DNA of 64,000 nt. It comes from Gemmatimonadetes bacterium T265 (GTDB lineage Bacteria > Gemmatimonadota > Gemmatimonadetes > Gemmatimonadales > Gemmatimonadaceae). Location of the stretch: positions 62,001-126,000 of the forward strand of contig BPUI01000003.1 in the NCBI GenBank assembly GCA_019973575.1, given 5' to 3'. The translations under genes were made by a program, and so were the position numbers. Below, piece after piece: positions 35,970 through 43,741 of the stretch. Position 1 is the first letter of the stretch. Each line of letters starts with the position of its first letter. The notes below the pieces were generated by a model that was not told where the DNA came from, searched no databases, and saw only the letters and a list, made by a program, of their open reading frames with translations.

Positions 35970-36659
35970 TCAGTCCGACGCCGCGCGCCAGCCGGCGAGG
36001 AGGTCGCGGACGGCGCGGTCGAGCAGGCGATCTGCGCGGGCGCCGGCGTTCAAGGCACCGCCGTTGACGGCACCACCGTCGGAGACGTCCGCGACGCCGT
36101 GAAGCCGCCCGACGAGCGCGAGGCAGGTCACGCCGTGCAGCGTGCACCAGAGCACTTCGGTCGCCGCGAGCGGGTCGGGCAGTCGCACGCCGGCCGCCGC
36201 GGCCCACTGCTGGACGGCCCCGACGGCGACCTCGCACACGACGCCCGCGCCGCGGGCCGTCTCGGCCGGGTCGAGCGCGACGCCGCCCATGCCGTGCATG
36301 AGCTGATACATGGCCGGCTCGGCGCGCGCGAACGCGGCGTACGCGTGGGCCACCGCGAGCGCGTACGCGTCGGGGTCGGCGGGGTCCGCCGCGCGCGTGG
36401 CGGCGGCGGCCAGCGCGGCGGCGAGTGTGCCGAAGCCCTCGTGCAGGATCGCGGTGAGCGCGTCGTCCTTGTCCCGGAAGTGCTCGTAGATGAGCGGCGA
36501 CGTGTAGCCGAGCGCCTCGGCGACGCGGCGGATCGTCACGGCGGCCCACCCCTCGGCGCGCGCGATGCGGCGTGCGGCGTCGAGGATCATCGGGCGCGTC
36601 GCGCGCTGCTTCCGCGCCGGGGCGGCCTGCAGGGCGCGCGCGCGTGAAATCACCGACAT
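35970..36659 (-). CDS. TetR/AcrR-family repressor
   Basis: 229 residues. HTH: RPMILDAARRIARAEGWAAVTIRRVAEALGYTSPLIYEHFRDKDDALTAIL. The C-terminal ligand domain carries the WHG-type pattern (MYQLMHGMGGVALDP and EVLWCTLHGVTCLALVGRL). I chose the ATG with codon 36657-36659; an ATG three codons upstream (36666-36668) abuts the operator directly. It likely represses itself and the oxidoreductase gene through the two CTATC-N3-GATAG palindromes. The C-terminus has an Asn/Gly-rich insert. Confidence 0.9.
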   Translation of the reverse strand: MSVISRARALQAAPARKQRATRPMILDAARRIARAEGWAAVTIRRVAEALGYTSPLIYEHFRDKDDALTAILHEGFGTLAAALAAAATRAADPADPDAYALAVAHAYAAFARAEPAMYQLMHGMGGVALDPAETARGAGVVCEVAVGAVQQWAAAAGVRLPDPLAATEVLWCTLHGVTCLALVGRLHGVADVSDGGAVNGGALNAGARADRLLDRAVRDLLAGWRAASD

Positions 36660-36668
36660 GCTCCGCAT

Positions 36669-36683
36669 TCTATCATCGATAGA
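36669..36683. promoter_or_regulatory. TetR operator, autoregulatory side
   Basis: TCTATC-ATC-GATAGA immediately upstream of the TetR start. Same half-sites and spacing as 35931-35945. A local AT-rich stretch around it (ATTATTG) may be part of the promoter. Confidence 0.75.
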
Positions 36684-37795
36684 TTATTGCGCAAAGGGCC
36701 GCCGGTGTACGAGAGCAGACCGTCGCGTGCGGACGTATCACAACGGTCCTTGTGGTCGGCCGCTTCGAGCTGACGACGCCCGGGTTCCCTGTCGTGCCGT
36801 ACTCGTACATCGGCATGCTCCGCCGCGCGCCCGGGGGAAGGCTCCGCATCCGGCTCGAAAACGAGTGGGGTGGGCTCCCGCGGGCAGCGCCGCCGGCGGG
36901 CGACTCGGCGTCTAGCCGGGCGACGGCCCCGGAGCGTCGGCCGGGCGCCGCGGCCGGGACGCCGACGGCGACGCCCCCCGCAGCGGTCGGGCGCTGGACG
37001 CTCGTTCCGGTCGTCCCGGGGCGGGAGCCGACTCAGCGCGGCGCGCTCATCGTCGTGGCGGCCGGCGACTCGCCGGTTGGCACACTCGAGGTCGACACGC
37101 CATCGGGGAAGCGTGCGATCCCGGTCGGACGGGTGCAGCTCCGGGGCGACTCGCTCGTCATGCGCGCGCCGGCGCCGCCCGGCGTGGACGCGGGCACGTG
37201 TCGGCTCGCGGCGTCAGCGGGGCGTCAGCGGACCGTGCGTACCGCGGGATGTGCGCCAGCGACGGAAACGTCCTCTTCCTCACGCTCACGCCTCCCACGC
37301 CGTAGTGCGCGGCCGCGCGCGGTGGCTCAGGCGGGGGGGCGGCCCGTGCACGCGCTGCCGGACACCATCAAGGAGCTGGGACGCAAGGGGGCGCGTGCTC
37401 TCGCGGAGCGAGCCAGCGCCGTCGCGTGGCCCGTACTCAGCAGCGTACGGCGAGCGGGTGTACCTGCCGATCCCGCTCGTTCAGCTCACGGCCTGCCCTC
37501 AGTGCGACGCGCGGGGCGGGCGCGCGGGTCACGTGTATTCGTCCAAGGGAACCCTTGCGTGCGTCGACCGGGTGCGCGACGCCCGACCGACCCGGCGCGG
37601 CCAGTGACCGTCCCGGGAGGTTCGCTGCGGCGTCGGAACGCACAGGGGATGTTGCCCCGTTGGCGCCATCATTCCCCGACACGGGCGGCCGCGGGGTGCC
37701 GGGGTCTGGGTGGACGGCGGGGATCGGGTAGGTTGCACGTCCGGGCCGTCCCCCGGTGGCCGCTCTGCGGGTCGCCCCGCCGCGCTCCCCTCCTG
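36684..37795. other. 1.1-kb region without a convincing gene; degraded coding sequence
   Basis: One plus-strand frame stays open from 36752 and gives protein-like stretches (FELTTPGFPVVPYSYIGML, RLRIRLENEWGGLPR, RGALIVVAAGDSPVGTLEV, GRVQLRGDSLVMRAPAP). I do not recognise a family; a decayed secreted or hydrolase-type protein is one possibility. After about 37300 composition turns Arg/Ser-rich. Probably an eroded gene between the TetR unit and the recombinase. Confidence 0.35.
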
Positions 37796-38753
37796 ATGCC
37801 GCCCGACCCGTCCCCGGTCGCCCCGCCCGCTCGCAGCGCGCCCGCTCGCAGCGCGCCCGCCGTCGGCGCGCTCGCGGCCGTGGCCGAGGCGCTCTACCTG
37901 CCGCCCACGGTGGCCGCGCGGCTCGCCGCGACCGCCGCGCGGGCGGCCGGGGCGCGGGCGCCCAACACGCTCCGGGCGCTCCGGGCCGACCTGGCGCGGT
38001 GGACGCGCTGGTGCCGCGCCGCCGGCCGGCTGCCGCTCCCGGCGCGCCCCGCCGACGTGGCCGCGTTCGTCGACGCGCACGCCCACCCCGGGCCCGACCT
38101 GCGGGCGCCGGCGACGCTGCGGCGCTACGTGGCCTCGGTGGCCGCGCTGCACCGCGCGGCCGGCCTGCCCGACCCGACGAAGGCCGAGGACGTCCGGCTC
38201 GCCCTCACGGCCGCGGGCCGCGCGTGGGCCGAGACCCGGGCCGCGGCGGGGCGGGGGACCCGGCCGCGGCAGGCCGCGGGGCTCACCGAGCGGGCGGTCG
38301 CCCACATCCTGGCGAGCTACGGCGCGGACGGCCCGGCGTGCCTGATTGACCGGCGCGACGTGGCGCTGCTGCTTGTCGCGCGCGACCTCTTGGCGCGCCG
38401 CAGCGAGCTCGTGGCCGTGCGGGTCGAGGACGTCGCCGCGGCGGACGACGGGGGCGCGACCGTGACCATCCGGCGGAGCAAGACGGACCAACTCGGCGCG
38501 GGCGCGACGGCGTACCTGGGCCCGGAGGCGCACGCCGCGCTCCGGGCGTGGCTGGACGCGGCGGGGCTGACCGCCGGGCCGGCGTTCCGCGCGGTGAGCG
38601 CGCACGGCCGGGTGGGCCGCACCGCGCTGCACGCGCAGAAGGTGCCGGCGGTCTTGAAGAAGCTCGCGGCCCGCGCCGCGCCGCAGCTTGGAGTTGCCCC
38701 GCTGAAACGGACGCCTCGATAAGCTCTGCTATGCTGCAGGGCGGAGGTGGACG

Positions 38754-39080
38754 ATGGCGGGAGAGCCGAAGACGCGGCGCGCGTTCAGTGCCGAATTCAA
38801 GATCGAAGCGTTGCGCCGGATGGCGGAGCGGCGCGCAGCCGGGGTGTCGCTGAAGCAGATCGGCCGCGAGCTGGATGTACGAGACGACCTGCTGCGGAAG
38901 TGGCAGCGCCAAGCCAAGGAGCGCGCCGGGGCGCCGCCCGCCGACGTGTTCCCCGGGCAGGGGCGGTTGCCGGCGGACGAGGCCGAGTTGAAGCGCCTGG
39001 AACGGGAGAACGCGCGGCTGAAGCAGGAGGTCGCGTTTCTAAAAACCGCGGCGGTGTACTTCGCGAGGGAGTCGCGGTGA
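38754..39080 (+). CDS. IS3 OrfA (HTH_Tnp_1)
   Basis: 108 residues. RRAFSAEFKIEALRRMAERRAAGVSLKQIGRELDVRDDLLRKWQRQAKE is the Tnp_1 helix-turn-helix; ELKRLERENARLKQEVAFLKTAAVYFARESR is the leucine zipper used to contact OrfB. Just before the end a run of A (C-T-A-A-A-A-A-C, 39040-39047) could support programmed frameshifting into orfB. Confidence 0.9.
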   Translation: MAGEPKTRRAFSAEFKIEALRRMAERRAAGVSLKQIGRELDVRDDLLRKWQRQAKERAGAPPADVFPGQGRLPADEAELKRLERENARLKQEVAFLKTAAVYFARESR

Positions 39081-39967
39081 GCGACAAGTACGCCGTGATC
39101 GCGGCCGAGCGCGGGACGTACCCCGTGCGATGGATGTGCGCGCTGTTGGGCGTGAGCGTGGCCGGCTTCTACGGCGCACAGCGCCGGCCGCCGGGCACGC
39201 GCGCCGCCGCGGACGAGCGGGTGCGGGTGGAGGTGCGCGCCGCACACGCGAAGAGTCACCGGCGCTACGGGGCGCCGCGAGTGCATCGCGAGCTGCGCGC
39301 GGCCGGCGTACGCGTCGCCAAGAAGCGCGTCGCGCGGCTCATGCGCGAGGACGGCCTCGTGGCGCGCCGCGCGCAGCGCCGCGTACGCACGACCGACTCG
39401 GCGCATGCGCACCCGGTCGCGCCGAACGTGGTGGCGCGCGACTTCGCGGTCGCGGACCAGCCCGGGCTCGACCGCGTTTGGGTCGCCGATTTCACGTACA
39501 TCCCCACGCGCGAGGGCTGGCTGTTCCTGGCGGTCGTGCTCGACCTGGCGAGCCGCCGCGTGGTGGGGTGGGCGGTGCGCGAGACGATGGAGACCGAGCT
39601 CGTGCTCGCGGCCCTGCATGCGGCGCTCGCCGACCGGCGCCCCGCGCCCGGGCTCGTGTGTCACTCGGATCGTGGGTCGCAATACGCGAGCGCGGCCTAC
39701 CAGGTGCTGCTCGCTGCGTCTGGCGCGGTGCCGAGCATGAGCGCAAAAGGCGATTGCTACGATAATGCTGTTGCCGAGGCCTTCTTCGCGACGCTCGAAC
39801 ACGAGCTACTGGCTGATGTCACCTTCGTGTCGCGCGCGGCGGCGCGGCCCGCGATCTTCGACTTCCTCTTCTGGTACAACGGCGAGCGGCGCCACTCGAG
39901 CCTCGACTACGTGAGTCCCGTCGCCTATGAGCAGCACCTGACCGCGCGCCCCGCGCGAGCAGCCTAA
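39077..39967 (+). CDS. IS3 OrfB (rve integrase domain)
   Basis: 296 residues from a GTG overlapping the orfA stop (GTGA). HTH_21 region SHRRYGAPRVHRELRAAGVRVAKKRVARLMRE, then the DDE core: VWVADFTYIPTREGWLFLAVVLDL, CHSDRGSQYAS, and the Glu in GDCYDNAVAEAFFATLEHE. FLFWYNGERRHSSLDYVSPVAYE closes the domain. All three catalytic acids are present, so the element may be functional. Confidence 0.92.
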   Translation: MSDKYAVIAAERGTYPVRWMCALLGVSVAGFYGAQRRPPGTRAAADERVRVEVRAAHAKSHRRYGAPRVHRELRAAGVRVAKKRVARLMREDGLVARRAQRRVRTTDSAHAHPVAPNVVARDFAVADQPGLDRVWVADFTYIPTREGWLFLAVVLDLASRRVVGWAVRETMETELVLAALHAALADRRPAPGLVCHSDRGSQYASAAYQVLLAASGAVPSMSAKGDCYDNAVAEAFFATLEHELLADVTFVSRAAARPAIFDFLFWYNGERRHSSLDYVSPVAYEQHLTARPARAA

Positions 39968-40029
39968 ACTCCGCGTCCGTTCCTCGGGGTCAGCTCCAGC
40001 TGGCGCGCCTGGGGCTCACGCCCGCGGCG

Positions 40030-41709
40030 GTGTCGGGGCACTCGGGCCGGGTCGGGATGCTGCGGCGCCTGCTCACGGTCGGCACGGCCGACGACCTCGG
40101 GGCCGTCGGACTCCCGGTCGGCGGCCTGGAGGTGGAATGGGAGTGGTCGCAGTGGGCCGAGGGGTTCCGCCCGATCGCCGGCGACCGGATCAGCGCGCTC
40201 GGCTACCACGTGATCGACTGCGGGCACGCGATCAACTCCGAAATTCACCCGCCGATCGCCGTCGCGGTCCAGCGGCCCCTGCCCGTGCTGCTGCCGCCGA
40301 CGACGGCGCTCGAACGCGGGCAGCCGCCGGTGCCGATCGGGACCAACGTCTACGTGCCGGGCGTCATCACGGACGTGTTCGTGCACCTGGACGGCGGCGA
40401 CATCCTCGCCTGCCGCGACAACTCGCTCCACCAGTCGCGCCGGATCCCACGGAACAACCCGGTCGGGATCACGACGCCGTGCGTCGCGCAGCCCGACGGG
40501 CTGGGCGTGCCGTTCACGTTCCACGTGTACCTGCCGGTCAACCCGCAGCGGATCGTCCGCGGCCTCGCCGGCGGGAGCCCGCCGGTCCCCGCGCTCTACA
40601 CGGCGGTCGTGGACGCGCCCGAGGCGCCGGCCGGCACCGGCACCAGCCTGCCCCTCCAGATCGTCGACACGACGCACCTCGACAGCGACACGCCCTACGT
40701 CACCGTGTCGGTCGACATCTCGCAGCTGCGGGCCGGCGCGCGGTACGCGAAGCGGCTGGTCGCGGCCTGGGTCTACCCCGACATCGCGGGGACGAACTAC
40801 GGGCTGCGCGCGCTCCGCGTCGGCCTCGACTCGCTCGTCGTGACCGACGACGGGGACGGCAATCTCCCGTTCAACGGGGGCGACTGGCGGTTCTGGATCG
40901 GCTACGCGAACGCGGTGCGGCCCTGGACCCGCGTCATCACCTGCGACGGGTGTGTGAACCGGCAGACCTACACGCCGTCGGCGTCCGTCTTCCGGACCGG
41001 CGTCCTCGCGCCGGACGGCGTGTTCGCCGGGGAGATCCTCCAGTTCGACCTCTTCCCGGCGTCGACCACCCGGCTGCGGATGACCGGGTACGACCAGGAC
41101 ACGTTCGGCAGCGACGACGTCGGCGAAGTCGACACGTACGTCGGGGGGACCGGCCGCGACGTCGAGTACTCGTCCTGCAACGACAATACGGCGGGCACCA
41201 CCGGGCTCAACCCGAGCAACTCCGGGTGTGCGGGCTACGTCGCGTACCTGAACGTGACGCCGGGACAGACCCCGGTCGCGTCGACCCTGAGCGCGCAGGC
41301 GCGGGCGTTCCTCACGCGACTGCTCGTCGGCGCCCCCCTGCTGCGCAACCTCCCGGTGGTCGCCAGCCCCGAGCTGTACACGCCACGCGTCGCGCGGCGG
41401 GCCGGCGGCCGCGGGCCGCGCGGGGGCACGGTGAGCGCGCGGGTGCTGCCGCTGACGAGCCACCGCGAGGTGGAAGGCGAACGCTGGCAGGACGCGTTCG
41501 CGCCGGCCCGACTCCGCGGCGCGAGCGACGCGTTCGTCGCGGGGCTGCGGACGCGCGTGCTCGCCGTGCTCGGAGCCCACCCCTCGGCCGCGACGCGGGC
41601 CAAAGTGCGCGCGGACCTGGCGCGCGTGAAGGCGTCGCTCCCGCCGGCGCTGTACCAGCACCACCTGTGCGACCTCGAGACCGGCCGGCCGTGCGCGCTC
41701 GCGCGGTGA
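40030..41709 (+). CDS. Hypothetical protein of an unrecognised family, 5' end uncertain
   Basis: The frame opens inside the recombinase remnant (first 10-20 residues read SGHSGRVGM). The genuine protein probably starts later, around EVEWEWSQWAEGFRPIAGDRISA. Notable segments: GYHVIDCGHAINSEIHPPIAVAV, VYVPGVITDVFVHLDGGDIL, TPYVTVSVDISQL, NYGLRALRVGLDSLVVTDDGDG and RVITCDGCVNRQTYTPSASVFRTG. The DCGH...SEIHPP motif occurs in uncharacterised proteins of soil bacteria and may bind metal. No signal peptide is visible, fitting loss of the original 5' end. Confidence 0.5.
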   Translation: MSGHSGRVGMLRRLLTVGTADDLGAVGLPVGGLEVEWEWSQWAEGFRPIAGDRISALGYHVIDCGHAINSEIHPPIAVAVQRPLPVLLPPTTALERGQPPVPIGTNVYVPGVITDVFVHLDGGDILACRDNSLHQSRRIPRNNPVGITTPCVAQPDGLGVPFTFHVYLPVNPQRIVRGLAGGSPPVPALYTAVVDAPEAPAGTGTSLPLQIVDTTHLDSDTPYVTVSVDISQLRAGARYAKRLVAAWVYPDIAGTNYGLRALRVGLDSLVVTDDGDGNLPFNGGDWRFWIGYANAVRPWTRVITCDGCVNRQTYTPSASVFRTGVLAPDGVFAGEILQFDLFPASTTRLRMTGYDQDTFGSDDVGEVDTYVGGTGRDVEYSSCNDNTAGTTGLNPSNSGCAGYVAYLNVTPGQTPVASTLSAQARAFLTRLLVGAPLLRNLPVVASPELYTPRVARRAGGRGPRGGTVSARVLPLTSHREVEGERWQDAFAPARLRGASDAFVAGLRTRVLAVLGAHPSAATRAKVRADLARVKASLPPALYQHHLCDLETGRPCALAR

Positions 41710-41743
41710 CGGCCGCCCCCTCCCCCCGCGCTACCGCGGGGCC

Positions 41744-41878
41744 GAAACCGTGTTCCCCACCGGCGCCTACTCGGGCCAGGGCATCAGCGCGTACCGCACC
41801 GACGTGAACCTGCCCATCCGGGTGCAGGAGCAGAACAACCCGAACTACGCCGGCGGCTGCGACAACGCCGTGCCGTGA
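41744..41878 (+). pseudogene. C-terminal fragment of an unidentified protein
   Basis: About 44 codons read AETVFPTGAYSGQGISAYRT, DVNLPIRVQEQNNPNYAGG and CDNAVP before TGA. The composition is clearly protein-like and different from the surrounding frames, but there is no start. Perhaps the original 3' end of a neighbouring exported protein. Confidence 0.4.
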
Positions 41879-42380
41879 GCGCGGCCTAACGATCGGGCCA
41901 TCTGGCGGGGGCGGGGCGGTGTCTCGGGCGGAGCGCGCCGCCCCTGACGCCTTCCGCCCGGGGCCCCACCGGCTCCCGGCGGCCGCCTACCGCGCGACGA
42001 TGCGCGAGCGCACCGCAACGGGGTGCGACGGGGCGGGCCTGCGCCCCGCCGAAACGCGAACACGCCGGCCACGATCTGCTGCACGTCGTCGGCAGCATGC
42101 TGCATGGTATCGTACGCACCATACGATAGACCGATCGCTGAGGGGGCGGCCCGTGCTGGGGCGGTACCCTTCCCGACGCGGGAAGGCTAGCAAGCGCGTC
42201 CGTCCACCGTCGAGCGGGCCACTCGGGACGGGAAGATTTTTCCACCGTCGTACGGAACAGGGCTACCTTCTGCCCTCGAGGTCAGCATCCTCGAGGCCAC
42301 CTCCACTGGGAGGAGTGACCGGAGATGACTGGCCCCGCAGCACTCCTCCCTGATCGGCGGACAGAGCTCAGGAACTACCG
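41879..42380. other. 500-bp gap holding an inverted repeat
   Basis: GTTAGGC core (as GCCTAAC) at 41884-41890. At 42108-42128 a perfect 7+7 inverted repeat, TATCGTA-N7-TACGATA, lies in an AT-richer pocket and looks like an operator. No gene is evident. The VOC gene begins at 42381. Confidence 0.5.
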
Positions 42381-42914
42381 ATGGAAGACGTGAGCCCAGA
42401 CGGGGCCCGACTCCGGCCGGCGCCCGAGCCCGCCTTCACCGACACGGTGCAGATCGGGATCGTCGTACGCGACTTGGACGCCACGCGCCGGCGCTACGCC
42501 GACGCGTACGGGATCGGCCCGTGGGAGCTCCACGCGTTCACGCCGGCGAACGCGCCGGACCTGCACGAGGACGGCCGGCCGGTCGCGCGCTCGTGGCGTC
42601 TCGCGACCGCCATGGTCGGCCGGGTGATGTGGGAGCTGATCGAGCCGCTCGACGGCGAGAGCGTCTACGCCCGCTTCCTGGCCGAGAAGGGGGAGGGCGT
42701 CCACCACATCGCGGTCGCCACGCCGCACTTCGACGCCTTGGTGGCGGCGCACGCCGGGCGGGGCGAGGTGCCCGTGCTGAGCGGCACGTTCGGCGGCGTG
42801 CAGGTCGCCTACCTCCCGACCGACCGCACGCTCGGCGTGCTCCTCGAGGTGTTCAGCGGCCCGGCCGGCGCCGAGCGGACGCCGAATGCCGACCGGATGC
42901 CCGACGCAGCCTAA
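42381..42914 (+). CDS. VOC-family protein, methylmalonyl-CoA-epimerase-like
   Basis: 177 residues. TVQIGIVVRDLDATRRRYADAYGIGPWELHAF, VMWELIEPLDGESVYARFLAEKGEGVHHIAVATPHFDALV and TLGVLLEVFSGPAG are typical of Glyoxalase_4/MMCE-like proteins, with His and Glu metal-site positions in VQIGI, GVHHIA and LLEVF. The function is unknown. The stop TAA is part of GCCTAAC (42909). Confidence 0.85.
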   Translation: MEDVSPDGARLRPAPEPAFTDTVQIGIVVRDLDATRRRYADAYGIGPWELHAFTPANAPDLHEDGRPVARSWRLATAMVGRVMWELIEPLDGESVYARFLAEKGEGVHHIAVATPHFDALVAAHAGRGEVPVLSGTFGGVQVAYLPTDRTLGVLLEVFSGPAGAERTPNADRMPDAA

Positions 42915-43100
42915 CAATGGATCTTGCGTCGCCGTCGTCGTCGCACGGTGCGTGCGCGCCGATCCGCCGCGCGCGGGGCGGGGCGTACTCGCGCGGGTGC
43001 GCGCTCTGAGCCCGCCGTTGGTCGCGGGATCCGTCGCCCCGAGCCCAGCCTGACTGCCGCCCGTGTCGCCGCGCGCCGCGACGGCCTAACGTACCGGCGC

Positions 43101-43538
43101 TCAGCGCGGAGTCCGGAGGAGGAACGGCCCGAGCGCCCAGAACACGCCCGCCCCGCCCAGCGCGGCCGTGAGTGCGGTCGCGAGCCCGAGCCGTTGCGAG
43201 CGCGCCCACCCGGCCGCCCCGAAGCTGACGAGCAGCAGCGCGACCCCGAGCAGGAACAGGCCCGAGAGCGGGCCCACGTGCGCCAGGACCGCGGGCAGCA
43301 TACCGGGGCGCGTCCGGAGCAGCGCGGGGTTGGCGAGCGCCGCCGCGGCAAACGTGTTGCCGACGGTGACGACGAGGAAGCACGCCGACGCCGCGAGCGC
43401 CAGGGCGCCCGCAGCGCCCACGACGCGGTGCGTGTGGGGCACCGCGAGCAGCGTGCCGAAGAACGCGAAGCTGAAGCCGCCGAGCAGGGAGGCGACGGCG
43501 GCGAACTGGCGGAAGTACTCGACGTCGGCCGCCGACAT
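43101..43538 (-). CDS. Four-helix membrane protein of unknown function
   Basis: 145 residues with four hydrophobic segments: FAAVASLLGGFSFAFFGTLLAV, VGAAGALALAASACFLVVTVG, VGPLSGLFLLGVALLLVSFGA and GLATALTAALGGAGVFWALGP. I do not recognise a family. The start is taken at the ATG preceding SAADVEYFRQF, with GGGAGAG-like sequence upstream. It diverges from the PAS-GGDEF gene. Confidence 0.65.
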   Translation of the reverse strand: MSAADVEYFRQFAAVASLLGGFSFAFFGTLLAVPHTHRVVGAAGALALAASACFLVVTVGNTFAAAALANPALLRTRPGMLPAVLAHVGPLSGLFLLGVALLLVSFGAAGWARSQRLGLATALTAALGGAGVFWALGPFLLRTPR

Positions 43539-43741
43539 AGGGAGAGTCTCTCGAACGTGGGGCGTGGTGTATCGGAGGTGACGCGCGGGTCCGGCACAAG
43601 CATACGTCCGCCGCCCGCGGCGGCGCCTGCGGGCAGACGCGCCGCGTCCGTCGGTCCGGGCGACGGGACGGCGGCGGGCCGTCGTCTCGCCGGCCGGACC
43701 GAGCCGGTCGTGCGGTAACCCGTTGACGCCGGGAGGGACTG

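Larger units (their letters stand above)
38695..39992. mobile_element. IS3-family insertion sequence (about 1.3 kb)
   Basis: Imperfect terminal inverted repeats start TG and end CA; the left end (38695) and the reverse complement of the right end (39992) share AACGGACGC and most of the preceding 11 positions. The two overlapping reading frames orfA and orfB lie inside in the usual order. No clear target duplication is visible, perhaps due to later change. Confidence 0.8.
37796..40062 (+). pseudogene. Tyrosine recombinase gene split by an IS3 element
   Basis: The 5' part (37796-38694) encodes a SAM-like core-binding domain (APNTLRALRADLARWTRWCRAAG, ATLRRYVASVAALHRAAGLPDPT) and the start of the catalytic domain (LLLVARDLLARRSELVAVRVEDV with the first catalytic Arg, and TVTIRRSKTDQLG). 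The IS interrupts after AARAAPQLG. Beyond it (39993-40062) the frame resumes with QLARLGLTPAAVSGHSGRVGM, the H-x-x-R box. The downstream catalytic His/Tyr segment is missing, so the gene was probably also deleted at its 3' end. Site-specific recombination was the ancestral role. Confidence 0.75.

Noticed and set aside
37830-37862. Direct repeat of GCTCGCAGCGCGCCC at the start of the recombinase
   Set aside because: Two short copies inside a low-complexity Ala/Pro/Ser leader; no array or mobile feature.
36752-38722. A single 656-residue gene covering the gap and the recombinase
   Set aside because: The frame is open by composition; the recombinase domain starts at 37796 and the upstream part is unrelated and partly Arg/Ser-rich.
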